Shown here: piece after piece, positions 55,385 through 64,000 of the stretch
Layout of the letters: each line of letters starts with the position of its first letter
Position numbering within the stretch: the first letter of the stretch is position 1
Assembly (NCBI GenBank): GCA_963822575.1
Contig: CAWGHZ010000005.1
Location: 124,001-188,000, forward strand
Origin: CAWGHZ01 sp963822575
Lineage (GTDB): Bacteria > Pseudomonadota > Alphaproteobacteria > MPNO01 > DASWLB01
Length of the DNA: 64,000 nucleotides
Reading direction: 5' to 3'
Translations under genes and position numbers: made by a program
Notes under the pieces: generated by a model
Database searches by the model: none
The model's input: the letters and a program-made list of their open reading frames with translations, nothing else
What the model was told of the DNA's origin: nothing

Positions 55385-55975
55385 ATGCCTCGAAGTACGC
55401 ATTTCCTTTCGCCAAAGCTCGTGAAGGAGCCGTTCCCCGAAAAGGCGGGGCACGGAATCGTCGCCGCGGAATACGTCTCCCGCGGCGAATTGCTGTGCAT
55501 CTGGGGCGGGCACATCGTCGAGCGGGCCGCGGTCGACCGAATGGACGACGCGGAGCGCATGTACGTGCTGCAGGTCGAGGACGATTTGTTCCTGATGGCC
55601 GAGCCGCCGATGGAGCCGGCGGAGTTCGTCAACCATAGCTGCGAGCCGAACGCCGGGTTCTCGGGCCAGATCGCGCTGACCGCGCTGCGCGACATCCGCC
55701 CGGGCGAGGAGGTCTGCTTCGACTACGCCATGTCGGAGTCCAGCGTCTTCGCCGAGTTCGACTGCCGCTGCGGCTCGGCCCTGTGCCGCAGCCGGGTGCG
55801 CGCCTCCGACTGGCTCAGGCCCGACCTGCAGATCCGCTATCGCGGGTTCTTCTCGCCCTATTTGCAGCGGCGCATCGACGCGCTGGCCCAGCCGATCCCG
55901 GTGGTGACCGGCCGCCGCGCGCGCACGCGCCGGGTCCGCCTGGCCACCGCCGAGCCCGCCGCCGCCACCGGGTAG
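55385..55975 (+). CDS. SET-domain protein with post-SET cysteines
   Basis: A 196-residue protein. GHGIVAAEYVSRGELLCIWGG opens the SET fold. FVNHSCEPNAGF and GEEVCFDYAMSE are the AdoMet/lysine pocket. FDCRCGSALCR (C-x-C-x4-C) is a post-SET zinc motif. A basic alanine/arginine-rich tail follows (about residue 170 on). The fold and post-SET signature resemble eukaryotic-type histone lysine methyltransferases and their bacterial relatives. It is better endowed than the divergent small SET protein. The target is unknown. Confidence 0.87.
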   Translation: MPRSTHFLSPKLVKEPFPEKAGHGIVAAEYVSRGELLCIWGGHIVERAAVDRMDDAERMYVLQVEDDLFLMAEPPMEPAEFVNHSCEPNAGFSGQIALTALRDIRPGEEVCFDYAMSESSVFAEFDCRCGSALCRSRVRASDWLRPDLQIRYRGFFSPYLQRRIDALAQPIPVVTGRRARTRRVRLATAEPAAATG

Positions 55976-56054
55976 GACGCCGGCCCGGGCGCGGCGCGCT
56001 TGACCGTGCCCGGCCCATTGCGCAAGCTCGCCAAAACGCAAGGGCGAGGCGAGC

Positions 56055-57506
56055 ATGGGAGACACGGCAACCGGCGGCGGCCCGCGCGCGGAGGCGACGC
56101 GGGCGGCCTGGCTGGAGACGATCGAGCGGTTCCGCGAGAACCGCGACGCGCCAGGCTCGGACCGGTTCTGGGCGCCCGCGCTCGACACCGCCTCGCAGGA
56201 CGCGCTGCGCGCCATCCAGGACGCCAAGCTCGCCGCCGTCGCGCCCTTCCTCTACGAGAACAGCCCGTTCTACCGCCGCCGCTTCGACCGGCTGGGCCTC
56301 GCGCCCGACGACGTGGCGAGCGTCGAGAAGCTCGTCCGCAACTGGCCGGTGATCGACAAGGCGGAGATGGCCGAGGACGCGACGGCGCACCCGCCCTACG
56401 GCACCTACTCGACCATGACCGACGCGCTGTGGGCCGCGCGCGGCTGGATGATGTTCTCCTCGTCGGGCTCGACGGGCGTGCCGCGCGTGTTCCGGTACAG
56501 CCACGTCGACCGCGAGCTGTGGGCCTGGGCGAACGCGCGGGCCATGACCTCGATGGCGTTCCGCCACGGCGACACGGTGTTCATGATCACCGGCTACGGG
56601 CCGCACGTCTGGGCCTGGGGCGTGCAGATGGGCCTTGCCAAGATGGGGCTGCCGGCGATCCCCGGCGGGGGGATGGACGCCCGGGCGCGCGCCAACATCA
56701 TCCTGCGCTTCGCGCCGACCATCCTGCTGCTGACGCCGTCCTACGCGCTGCACCTCGGCCGCGTCCTTCAGGACATGGGCGCCGACCCGCGCGAGACCGC
56801 GGTCCACACGCTGTTCGTCGCCGGCGAGCCGGGGCTTTCCGTCGCCGCGACGCGCGAGCGCATCCAGGATTTGTGGGGCGCGCGAATGGTGGAATTCTAC
56901 GGCTGCACCGAGGCGACGCCGGCAGGCGGCGGCTTCTCCTGCTCGCATTCGCAAGCCGCGGGGAAGCCGGTCACGACGCACCTGCTGGAGGACACGAACG
57001 TCTGGGAGGTGGTCGACGCCGAGACCGGCGCGTCGCTGGCCGACGGCCGGCGCGGCCTCACCGTCTGCACCAACCTGCATTCCGAGTCCTCGCCGCAGCT
57101 CCGCTTCCTCGTCGGCGACTACACCGTGCTCGACCGCGCGCCGTGCGGCTGCGGCTGCACCCACGTGCGGGCCGTCGGCTCGTTCTCGGGCCGGGCCGAC
57201 GACCTGATCAATCTGCGCGGCATCAAGATGTTCCCGGTGCAAATCGAGGACGCGCTGCGCTCCGTCCCCGGCATCGGCGACGAGTTCGAGATCGTGCTCA
57301 CGACCGCAGAATCGGGCCTCGACCTCATGGTCGTGCGCTGCGAGCACCCGGAGCACCACGCGCCCGATCCCCTCGCCCAGGCCATCGCCGGCGAGATCCG
57401 CACGCGCTGCGAGGTGCGCGTCGACGTCGAGGTGCTGGCGCCCGGGACGCTGCCCAAGACCGAGTTCAAGGCCCGCCGCGTGAAGGATCAGCGCGGGAAG
57501 ATGTAG
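56055..57506 (+). CDS. PaaK-like aryl/acyl-CoA ligase (AMP-forming)
   Basis: A 483-residue adenylate-forming ligase of the phenylacetate-CoA ligase type. FLYENSPFYRRRFDRLGL, the P-loop FSSSGSTGVPRVFRYS at about residue 134, EFYGCTEATPAGGG and the GRADDLINLRGIKMFPVQIEDAL motif are diagnostic. A cysteine-rich CGCGCTHVR sits in the C-terminal half. It activates aromatic or related acids with ATP and CoA. Starts at ATG 56055, 79 bases after the SET gene. The oppF gene is convergent downstream; the two stop codons are about 85 bases apart with a REP-like element between. Confidence 0.88.
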   Translation: MGDTATGGGPRAEATRAAWLETIERFRENRDAPGSDRFWAPALDTASQDALRAIQDAKLAAVAPFLYENSPFYRRRFDRLGLAPDDVASVEKLVRNWPVIDKAEMAEDATAHPPYGTYSTMTDALWAARGWMMFSSSGSTGVPRVFRYSHVDRELWAWANARAMTSMAFRHGDTVFMITGYGPHVWAWGVQMGLAKMGLPAIPGGGMDARARANIILRFAPTILLLTPSYALHLGRVLQDMGADPRETAVHTLFVAGEPGLSVAATRERIQDLWGARMVEFYGCTEATPAGGGFSCSHSQAAGKPVTTHLLEDTNVWEVVDAETGASLADGRRGLTVCTNLHSESSPQLRFLVGDYTVLDRAPCGCGCTHVRAVGSFSGRADDLINLRGIKMFPVQIEDALRSVPGIGDEFEIVLTTAESGLDLMVVRCEHPEHHAPDPLAQAIAGEIRTRCEVRVDVEVLAPGTLPKTEFKARRVKDQRGKM

Positions 57507-57520
57507 GCCGCCACCTCTCT

Positions 57521-57569
57521 CCGTTCGCCCTGAGGCGCTTGCGAAGCAAGCGTCTCGAAGGGCGGACGG
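57521..57569. repeat. REP-like inverted repeat between the PaaK-like ligase and oppF
   Basis: CCGTTCGCCCT-GAG-GCGCTTGC pairs with GCAAGCGT-CTC-GA-AGGGCGGACGG around GAA. The outer arms (CCGTTCG with CGxACGG) and TCGAAGGGC are shared with the element at 50195. Convergent genes flank it, so it may end both transcripts. Confidence 0.65.
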
Positions 57570-57591
57570 AAGGAGTTGGCGCCCCCGAACC

Positions 57592-58586
<995 letters not shown>

Positions 58587-58590
<4 letters not shown>

Positions 58591-59606
58591 TGCGCGGCCG
58601 CCGGGCGGGCGCGCCGCCGCGCCAGGCTCTCCGCCGGCTCCAAGAGGCACCGGCTGGCGCGGCCGGGGCCGAACGCGCGCAGCGGCACCGGCCCGCCGGC
58701 ACAGGCTTCGAAGGCGAAGGCGCAGCGGTTGCGGAACTGGCAGGACTCGATCTCGCCCATCAGCGACGGCACGATGCCGGGGATCGAGCCGAGCTTCGCC
58801 CCGCGCTTCGTCTGGCCGGGGATCGGGATGCAGTCGAGCAGCCCCTGGGTATAGGGATGGGCGGGGGCGTCGAACACCTCCGCCGCCGTCCCGGTCTCGA
58901 CCACCTGGCCGGCATACATCACCATCACCTGGTCGGCCATGCGCGCCACCACGCCGAGGTCGTGGGTGATGAGGATCAGCGCCATGCGGTGCTCCGCCTG
59001 CAGATCGGCCAGCACCCGCAATATCTGCGCCTGGATGGTGACGTCGAGCGCGGTCGTCGGCTCGTCGGCGATCACCAGGATCGGGTCGCACATCAGGCAC
59101 ATGGCGATCATCACGCGCTGGCGCAGCCCGCCGGAAAGCTGGTGCGGGTACTGCGCGAGCCGGCCGCGCGCGGCGGTGATGCCGACCTTCTCGAGGAGAT
59201 ACAGGGCGCGCTCGCGCGCCTCGCGCCGGTTGCCCTTGCCGTGGCGGACGTAGATCTCCTCCATCTGGTCGCCGATGCGGTAGACCGGGTTGAGCGAGGT
59301 CATCGGGTCCTGGAAGATCATCGCCATGCGGTCGCCGCGGATGGCGTTGAGCTGGCCGCGCGACATCCGCGCCAGGTCGCGGCCTTCGAGCGCGATGCGT
59401 CCCACGGTGACCCGCGCGCGCCGCGGCAGAAGCCCCATGATGCCGAGCGCGGTCATCGTCTTGCCGCAGCCCGACTCGCCGACGATGCACAAGGTCTCGC
59501 CGCGCCCGACGGCGAGGTCGACCCCGGTGACGGCGTGCAGCCGGCCCGCCGGCACGTCGATCTCGACCGACAAATTCTCGACCTCGAGCACGGGCGCGTC
59601 GGTCAA
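58587..59606 (-). CDS. oligopeptide/dipeptide ABC transporter ATP-binding protein (OppD/DppD type)
   Basis: A 339-residue ATPase. Walker A GESGCGKTM, LSGGLRQRVMIAM signature, Walker B LVIADEPTTALDVT and THDLGVVARMADQV. The C-terminal iron-sulfur-like CQFRNRCAFAFEAC extension is typical of OppD. The TTG start at 59606 overlaps the stop of the permease gene (TTGA). It pairs with the downstream OppF-like ATPase. Confidence 0.93.
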
Positions 59607-60529
59607 TTGCGGCCTTCTGGCGCGGTGATGTCGCGGATGCCGTCGCCCATCATGTTGATCGCGATCACCAGCACGAAGATGGCGAGGCCCGGGATGGTCA
59701 CCAGGTAAGGCTTGAAGAACATGAAGTTGTGGCCCTCGGACACCATCACGCCCCAGGACGGCGTCGGTGCCGGGATGCCGAGCCCGAGAAACGACAGCGC
59801 TGCCTCGACCAGGATGGCGACCGCCATCTCCAGCGACGCGATGACGATGATGTGGTTCATCACGTTGGGCAGCACCTCGCCCACGATGATGCGCAGGCGC
59901 GACGCGCCGACCGCCTCGGCCGCGGTCACGTAGTCGTTGTTGCGCACCTGCTGGGTCGCCGAGCGCGTGACCACCGCGAACCGGTCCCAGAACAGGAGGC
60001 CCAGCACCAGCACCACCGTCGTCACCGAGCCGCCGACCACCGAGATCAGCGACAGCGCGATCAGGACGCCGGGCAGCGCCAGCTTGACGTTGATGACGTA
60101 CATCACCACCGCGTCCACCTTGCCGCCGAAATACCCGCCGACGAGCCCGAGCGACGAGCCGATGAAGCCCGCGATGGTCGCCGCGCCGAACCCCACCATC
60201 AGCGAGATGCGCGCGCCGTAGAGAAGTCGGGTCAGGTAGTCGCGCCCCAGCGCGTCGGTGCCGAACGGATGCGCCCAGCTTCCGCCCTTGCCCCACACCG
60301 GGCTGACGAGCCGGCGGGTCAGGTCCTGATCGTAAGGGCCGTAGGGCGTGAGGTGCGGCGCGAACACGGCGAGCAGGATGGCCGCCAGCACCACCGTCGT
60401 GCCGAACAGGAACCCGGGATGGCGCAGGGCCCGGCGGCGCATGATCGCCGGCGGCGAGAGCGATTCGATCGCTACCGCTTCGAGCGAGTCGAGGGCAAGG
60501 GCGGCGGGGCTGCGCGGGATGGTGGTCAT
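59603..60529 (-). CDS. ABC transporter permease (OppC/DppC type)
   Basis: A 308-residue inner-membrane permease with six predicted spans. The N-terminal soluble segment is followed by HPFGTDALGRDYLTRLLYGARIS, the typical OppC loop, and by EAVGASRLRIIVGEVLPNV, the coupling-helix EAA motif that docks on the ATPases. It starts with ATG 60529, 7 bases after the oppB stop. Confidence 0.92.
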   Translation of the reverse strand: MTTIPRSPAALALDSLEAVAIESLSPPAIMRRRALRHPGFLFGTTVVLAAILLAVFAPHLTPYGPYDQDLTRRLVSPVWGKGGSWAHPFGTDALGRDYLTRLLYGARISLMVGFGAATIAGFIGSSLGLVGGYFGGKVDAVVMYVINVKLALPGVLIALSLISVVGGSVTTVVLVLGLLFWDRFAVVTRSATQQVRNNDYVTAAEAVGASRLRIIVGEVLPNVMNHIIVIASLEMAVAILVEAALSFLGLGIPAPTPSWGVMVSEGHNFMFFKPYLVTIPGLAIFVLVIAINMMGDGIRDITAPEGRN

Positions 60530-60536
60530 CGGTCCG

Positions 60537-61454
60537 CTAGCCCAGCCGGATACGCGGGTCGAGCACCGCGTTGATCACGTCGGAGATGAGCGTGAGAAAG
60601 ATGTAGGCGATCGACACGAACACCACGATCGACTGCACCACCGGGAAGTCGGTGCGCAGGATCGACTGGAAGGCGAGATAGCCGATGCCGTTGAGCGCGA
60701 ACACCAACTCGACGATCACCGAGCCGCCCAGGAGGAAGCCGAGCGACACCGCGGTCAGCGACACGACCGGGAGGATGGCGTTGCGCAGCGCATGCTTGAA
60801 CAGCACCGTCGGCCCGCCGAGCCCCTTGGCCCGCGCGGTGCGGATGTAGTCGGATTCGAGCACGTCGAGCATGCCGGTGCGGGTGAGGCGCATGAAGGCC
60901 GGCATCACCGCGACGCCGAGCGTGACCGTCGGCATGATGAAGTTGGCGAAATGGTCCGATCCCGAAATCGGCAGCCAGCGCAGCATGACGCCGAATACCA
61001 GGATCAGGATCAGTCCGAGCCAGAAGTTGGGGATCGCCTGGCCGAACACGGCAAGCCCGAGCGAGGAGCGGTCGATCCAGCTGTTGGGTCGGGTCGCCGC
61101 GATCACGCCCAGGGGGATCGAGATCAAAAGCGCGAACACCAGTGCCATGAAAGAGAGCTGGATGGTGACGCCGATCCGCTCGCCGATCAAATGCGCCACC
61201 GAATTGCCGGTGAACAGCGACTGGCCGAGGTCGCCCTGAAGCGCGCTGCCGACCCAGTCGAAGTATTGGACGTAGAGCGGCCGGTCGAGCCCGTAGGCGT
61301 GCGCGGTCTGGGCGATCTGGGCGGGGTTCGCCCCGTCGCCCGCGAGTTCGGTCGCGAGGTCGCCCGACAGGCGCAGCAGGCTGAACCCGATGATCGACAC
61401 GGTAAACGCGACGAGGATGGCGATCGTCGCGCGATGGATGAAAAAGCGCGTCAC
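60537..61454 (-). CDS. ABC transporter permease (OppB/DppB type)
   Basis: A 305-residue permease. The first span (TIAILVAFTVSIIGFSLLRL) and the LDRPLYVQYFDWVGSALQGDLGQSL block are OppB-type; the EAA-like ARAKGLGGPTVLFKHALRNA loop is the ATPase-docking site and LNGIGYLAFQSI follows. It is the first gene of the oppBCDF run. The substrate-binding protein is divergent, 293 bases away. Confidence 0.92.
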   Translation of the reverse strand: MTRFFIHRATIAILVAFTVSIIGFSLLRLSGDLATELAGDGANPAQIAQTAHAYGLDRPLYVQYFDWVGSALQGDLGQSLFTGNSVAHLIGERIGVTIQLSFMALVFALLISIPLGVIAATRPNSWIDRSSLGLAVFGQAIPNFWLGLILILVFGVMLRWLPISGSDHFANFIMPTVTLGVAVMPAFMRLTRTGMLDVLESDYIRTARAKGLGGPTVLFKHALRNAILPVVSLTAVSLGFLLGGSVIVELVFALNGIGYLAFQSILRTDFPVVQSIVVFVSIAYIFLTLISDVINAVLDPRIRLG

Positions 61455-61675
61455 GTCACGTCCCAGGGCGGCGCGATCCGGTCCCGTTCGGCTTCGGCGG
61501 CTGTGCCGCGTTCTGCCACGCGTTCCCTTGACTCCCGCGCCCGCCTCCCCGATGAGGCGCGGGTCGGGAACGTTCGTTGCTGGCGCCGGAGGGTAGCATC
61601 ATTGGGGTTGCATCGGAAACGGCCATTTCGCGGCAGGTTCGGGCCGCATCCCAACCCGGCGGGGGCCGAGACGGC

Positions 61676-61704
61676 TTGTCACCCGCGGACGCTCCGCCTA
61701 GCAT
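61676..61704 (+). promoter_or_regulatory. sigma-70-type promoter of the peptide-binding protein gene
   Basis: TTGTCA (61676-61681), 17 bases, TAGCAT (61699-61704). The start codon is 44 bases further. The rest of the divergent gap (61455-61675) shows no other gene. Confidence 0.5.
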
Positions 61705-61747
61705 GCTGGCAGGCCAGCGCGCGACGACCACAAAACGGGAGGTGGCG

Positions 61748-63286
61748 ATGAAAAAGCTGTTCGCGGCATGTTTGGGGGCGGTGACGGCGGCCGTCCTGGC
61801 GGCGACGCCGGCGGTTGCGCAGAAATCCGAGGGGACGCTGCGCATCGCGACCACCGACTGGTGGGGCACGCTCGATCCCTATTACTTCCCGCTGGACGTG
61901 GCGGCGTTCTTCTACCGCAACGTCTACCAACCGCTGATCCGCTATGACGAGCGCGCCCACAAGTTCGTGCCGTGCCTCGCCACGTCGTGGAAGCGCATCG
62001 ATCCCAAGACGGTCGAGTTCACGCTGCGCGAGGGCGTGAAATTCTCGAACGGCGACACGTTCGACGCCGACGACGTCGTCTGGACCATCAACTACATCAA
62101 GGACCCGAAAGTCCGCCTCAGGTTCAAGGACCGCTACGACTGGGTGGACAAGGTGGAGAAGCTGGGCTCCTACAAGGTGCGCATCGTCTCGAAGGAGGCG
62201 TCGGCCCTCGACCTGTCGAACATCGCCTATCGCTTCATGATCTACAATTCCAAGGTGGCGAAGGGCTTCAAGAACATGGCCGAATACGGCCGCGACCACC
62301 CGGTCACGACCGGCCCCTACATGGTCGCCTCGCTCGACCGCCAGAAGATGGTGCTGGAGCAGAACCCGCACTTCTGGGGCGGCAAGGGCGGCAACGCGCA
62401 ATTCCCCGCGCCGGTCAAGAAGGTGGTCGTCTTCCACATCCCGGACCGGCAGACCCAGGTGGCGCAGTTCCTGTCGGGCGGCATCGACGTGATCCGCAAC
62501 GTGCCCGCCGACACCGCGCGCGAGCTCAAGCAGATGCCGGGCACGCAAATCGTGCCCACCCATCTCGGCAACCTGATGTACGTCACGTTGGACGCGGCGG
62601 GCCGGTCGGGCAAGCTGATGACCGACCAGCGCGTGCGCAAGGCGTTCATGATGGCGGTCGACCGCCCGCTCCTCGCCAAGACGGTGATCCCCGGCGGCAC
62701 GTTCGCCGAGGTGCTGGATGCGGCCTGCATCCCGGCCGATTTCGGCTGCTCGTCCACCACCAAGCCGCCGGCCTACGACCCGGAGGGGGCGAAGAAGCTG
62801 CTGGCCGAGGCGGGCTATCCGAACGGCGTCGACATGGACTTCTACGTCCACCAGCCGATCAAGGAGATCGGCGAGGCGATCGCCGGCCAGGTGCGCGCTG
62901 TCGGCTTCCGCGCCAAGGTGCACCCGCTGCCGCTCGCGCTCTACGTACGGATGCGGGGCGCGGGCAAGTTCACCGCGTTCAACGGGTTCTACCCGACCAG
63001 CGCGCAGCCCGACGTCGACAACCTGCTGGACTTCTTCTTCGACGGCAACCGCGACTACTGGAAGGACCCCGAGATCAAGAAGATCCAGGAGAAGGCGCAT
63101 GTCGAGTTCGACGACGAGAAGCGCGCGGCGGACTTGGCCGAGGCGATGGATATCATCAACAAGAAGAACTACATCCTGCCGGTGACCGATCTGCCGATCG
63201 TGTTCGTCACCGTCAAGGACGTGCAGATCAAGGACAACCCGCTGTCGCCGATCGACACCGAGATCGGCGATCTGAGCTGGAAATAG
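61748..63286 (+). CDS. ABC transporter substrate-binding protein, family 5 (oligopeptide/nickel type)
   Basis: A 512-residue periplasmic receptor. Signal peptide of about 25 residues (ending AVAQ). The SBP_bac_5 fold is evident from the FxNVYQPLIRYDERAHKFVP-type stretch near residue 50, VEFTLREGVKFSNGDTFDADDVVWT, the VTTGPYMV loop and MTDQRVRKAFMMAVDR. GGGAGG precedes ATG 61748. It is divergent from oppBCDF and clearly supplies that importer. The ligand could be a peptide or another small organic molecule; a hydrolase follows 53 bases downstream. Confidence 0.92.
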   Translation: MKKLFAACLGAVTAAVLAATPAVAQKSEGTLRIATTDWWGTLDPYYFPLDVAAFFYRNVYQPLIRYDERAHKFVPCLATSWKRIDPKTVEFTLREGVKFSNGDTFDADDVVWTINYIKDPKVRLRFKDRYDWVDKVEKLGSYKVRIVSKEASALDLSNIAYRFMIYNSKVAKGFKNMAEYGRDHPVTTGPYMVASLDRQKMVLEQNPHFWGGKGGNAQFPAPVKKVVVFHIPDRQTQVAQFLSGGIDVIRNVPADTARELKQMPGTQIVPTHLGNLMYVTLDAAGRSGKLMTDQRVRKAFMMAVDRPLLAKTVIPGGTFAEVLDAACIPADFGCSSTTKPPAYDPEGAKKLLAEAGYPNGVDMDFYVHQPIKEIGEAIAGQVRAVGFRAKVHPLPLALYVRMRGAGKFTAFNGFYPTSAQPDVDNLLDFFFDGNRDYWKDPEIKKIQEKAHVEFDDEKRAADLAEAMDIINKKNYILPVTDLPIVFVTVKDVQIKDNPLSPIDTEIGDLSWK

Positions 63287-63338
63287 CGCGGATGCCGGGC
63301 GGCGTTCGCGCCGCCCGGCCCGGTCGCGGAGTCCCGAC

Positions 63339-64000
63339 ATGACCGATTACGTCGTCTGCCACGGCGCCTGGTCCGCCGGCTGGGCGTGGAAGAAGATGCG
63401 CCCCCTTCTGGCCGCTGCGGGGCACACAATCACCGTCCCCACCTATACCGGGCTCGGCGAGCGCCAGCATCTGGCGAGCCCCGAGAACGACCTCGACACC
63501 CACATCACCGACGTGTGCAACGCGCTTCACTGCGAGGATTTGCGCGACGTGGTGTTGGTCGGCCACTCCTATGGCGGGATGGTGGCGACCGGCGTCGCCG
63601 ACCGCGCGGCGGAGCAAATCGCGAGGCTCGTCTATCTCGACGCCTTCGTGCCGCGCGACGGCCAGTCGCTCGCCGACCTCGCCGGGCCGAACGGCGGCAG
63701 CGGGATGCGCGAGCGCGCCCGCGCGGGCGGCGGCGACTCCTGGCTGGTGCCGCCCAATCCGGTGCCGCCCGACACGTCGGAGGCGGACCGCGCCTGGATC
63801 ATGCCGCGGCGCTATTCGCAGTCGCTGCGCTGCTTCGAGGCGAAAATCCGGCTATCGGCCGAGCCCCAGATGCCCCGCGCCTACATCTACTGCCAGCGCG
63901 CCGCGCCCGGCGACGTGTTCCGCCAGTTCCTCGACCGCGCCCGCACCGAGGGCTGGCCCGCCTTCGAGATCGAACTCGTCGCACAACGCCCACATCACCG
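63339..64000 (+). CDS. alpha/beta hydrolase (salicylate-esterase/methyl-ketone type), cut by the window edge and apparently frameshifted
   Basis: At least 220 residues. HGAWSAGWAWKKM (oxyanion loop at about 8-20), the nucleophile elbow GHSYGG with Ser77, and the YLDAFVPRDGQSL strand are typical of the hydroxynitrile-lyase/salicylic-esterase-like group. Near the window end the expected SHNAHIT segment with the catalytic histidine occurs only one frame on. The printed frame reads ELVAQRPHH. The sequence GATCGAACTCGTCGCAC would read IDSSHNAHIT if one A of GAACTCG were absent. It follows the binding protein by 53 bases and is probably co-transcribed, possibly to hydrolyse the imported compound. 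Confidence 0.8.
   Translation, partial: MTDYVVCHGAWSAGWAWKKMRPLLAAAGHTITVPTYTGLGERQHLASPENDLDTHITDVCNALHCEDLRDVVLVGHSYGGMVATGVADRAAEQIARLVYLDAFVPRDGQSLADLAGPNGGSGMRERARAGGGDSWLVPPNPVPPDTSEADRAWIMPRRYSQSLRCFEAKIRLSAEPQMPRAYIYCQRAAPGDVFRQFLDRARTEGWPAFEIELVAQRPHH

Overview
The window is high-GC, densely coded DNA from an alphaproteobacterium. The lineage is inferred from alpha-type AddA/AddB, a CpdR-like receiver, COQ7, a cysteine-free L31 and the queA-queF-queG order. I cannot place the order firmly; Rhodospirillales-like is a guess. About 63 protein genes, one tRNA-Leu(CAA), one strong small-RNA candidate and several promoters can be supported. There is no phage, CRISPR array or intact insertion sequence.

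Layout. 1-11.6 kb: the start of an XrtA/PEP-CTERM-type chain-length determinant, a flavin monooxygenase, lepA, an array of ATGTCGCCTC repeats, a TRAP binding protein, an ACMSD-like amidohydrolase, a TetR regulator with two tandem operators and a multicopper oxidase broken by an in-frame TGA, then an exopolysaccharide export lipoprotein. 11.7-25.4 kb: tRNA-Leu, a coupled YqaA-dsbB-coq7 run, addB-addA, a histidine kinase with five tandem GAF domains, and a sirohaem-reductase-like protein without its cluster cysteines. 25.5-30.3 kb: a matrixin protease, DUF488, a 35-residue membrane protein, purD and xseA. 30.3-35.6 kb: a catabolic block (4-oxalomesaconate hydratase, HpaI-type aldolase, TRAP binding protein; GMC dehydrogenase plus cytochrome P460-like lipoprotein). 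35.7-45.5 kb: PRC-barrel proteins, MscS, a glycosyltransferase, CpdR, queA/queF/queG, a PEP-CTERM protein, prfB with programmed frameshift, csp, rpmE. 45.4-64 kb: candidate sRNA, rhodanese, acyl-CoA ligases, flavin oxidoreductase, DapA-like and ornithine-cyclodeaminase-like enzymes, CBS protein, TauD-like dioxygenase, two divergent SET-domain proteins, and an oppBCDF operon with a divergent binding protein.

Most interesting system. Three sigma-54 promoters (-24/-12 at 24308, 27037 and 42025) each have an IHF-type site just upstream. The last two share the identical 15-base core TGGCACGATTCTTGC and the same 19-bp spacing to the IHF-type site. They drive a degenerate sirohaem-reductase-like protein, an undescribed 35-residue single-span membrane protein, and a PEP-CTERM surface protein. 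With the two exopolysaccharide genes this looks like part of an RpoN-controlled PEP-CTERM/exopolysaccharide surface programme whose sortase and regulators (XrtA, PrsK/PrsR) lie outside the window.

Integrity caution. Five genes are disrupted: the multicopper oxidase by a nonsense codon, and addB, a glycosyltransferase, an acyl-CoA ligase and the terminal alpha/beta hydrolase by single-base shifts. Three of the four shifts are explained by GACTCG having become GAACTCG, which overlaps the GANTC methylation motif of alphaproteobacteria, so read error is a serious alternative to real decay.
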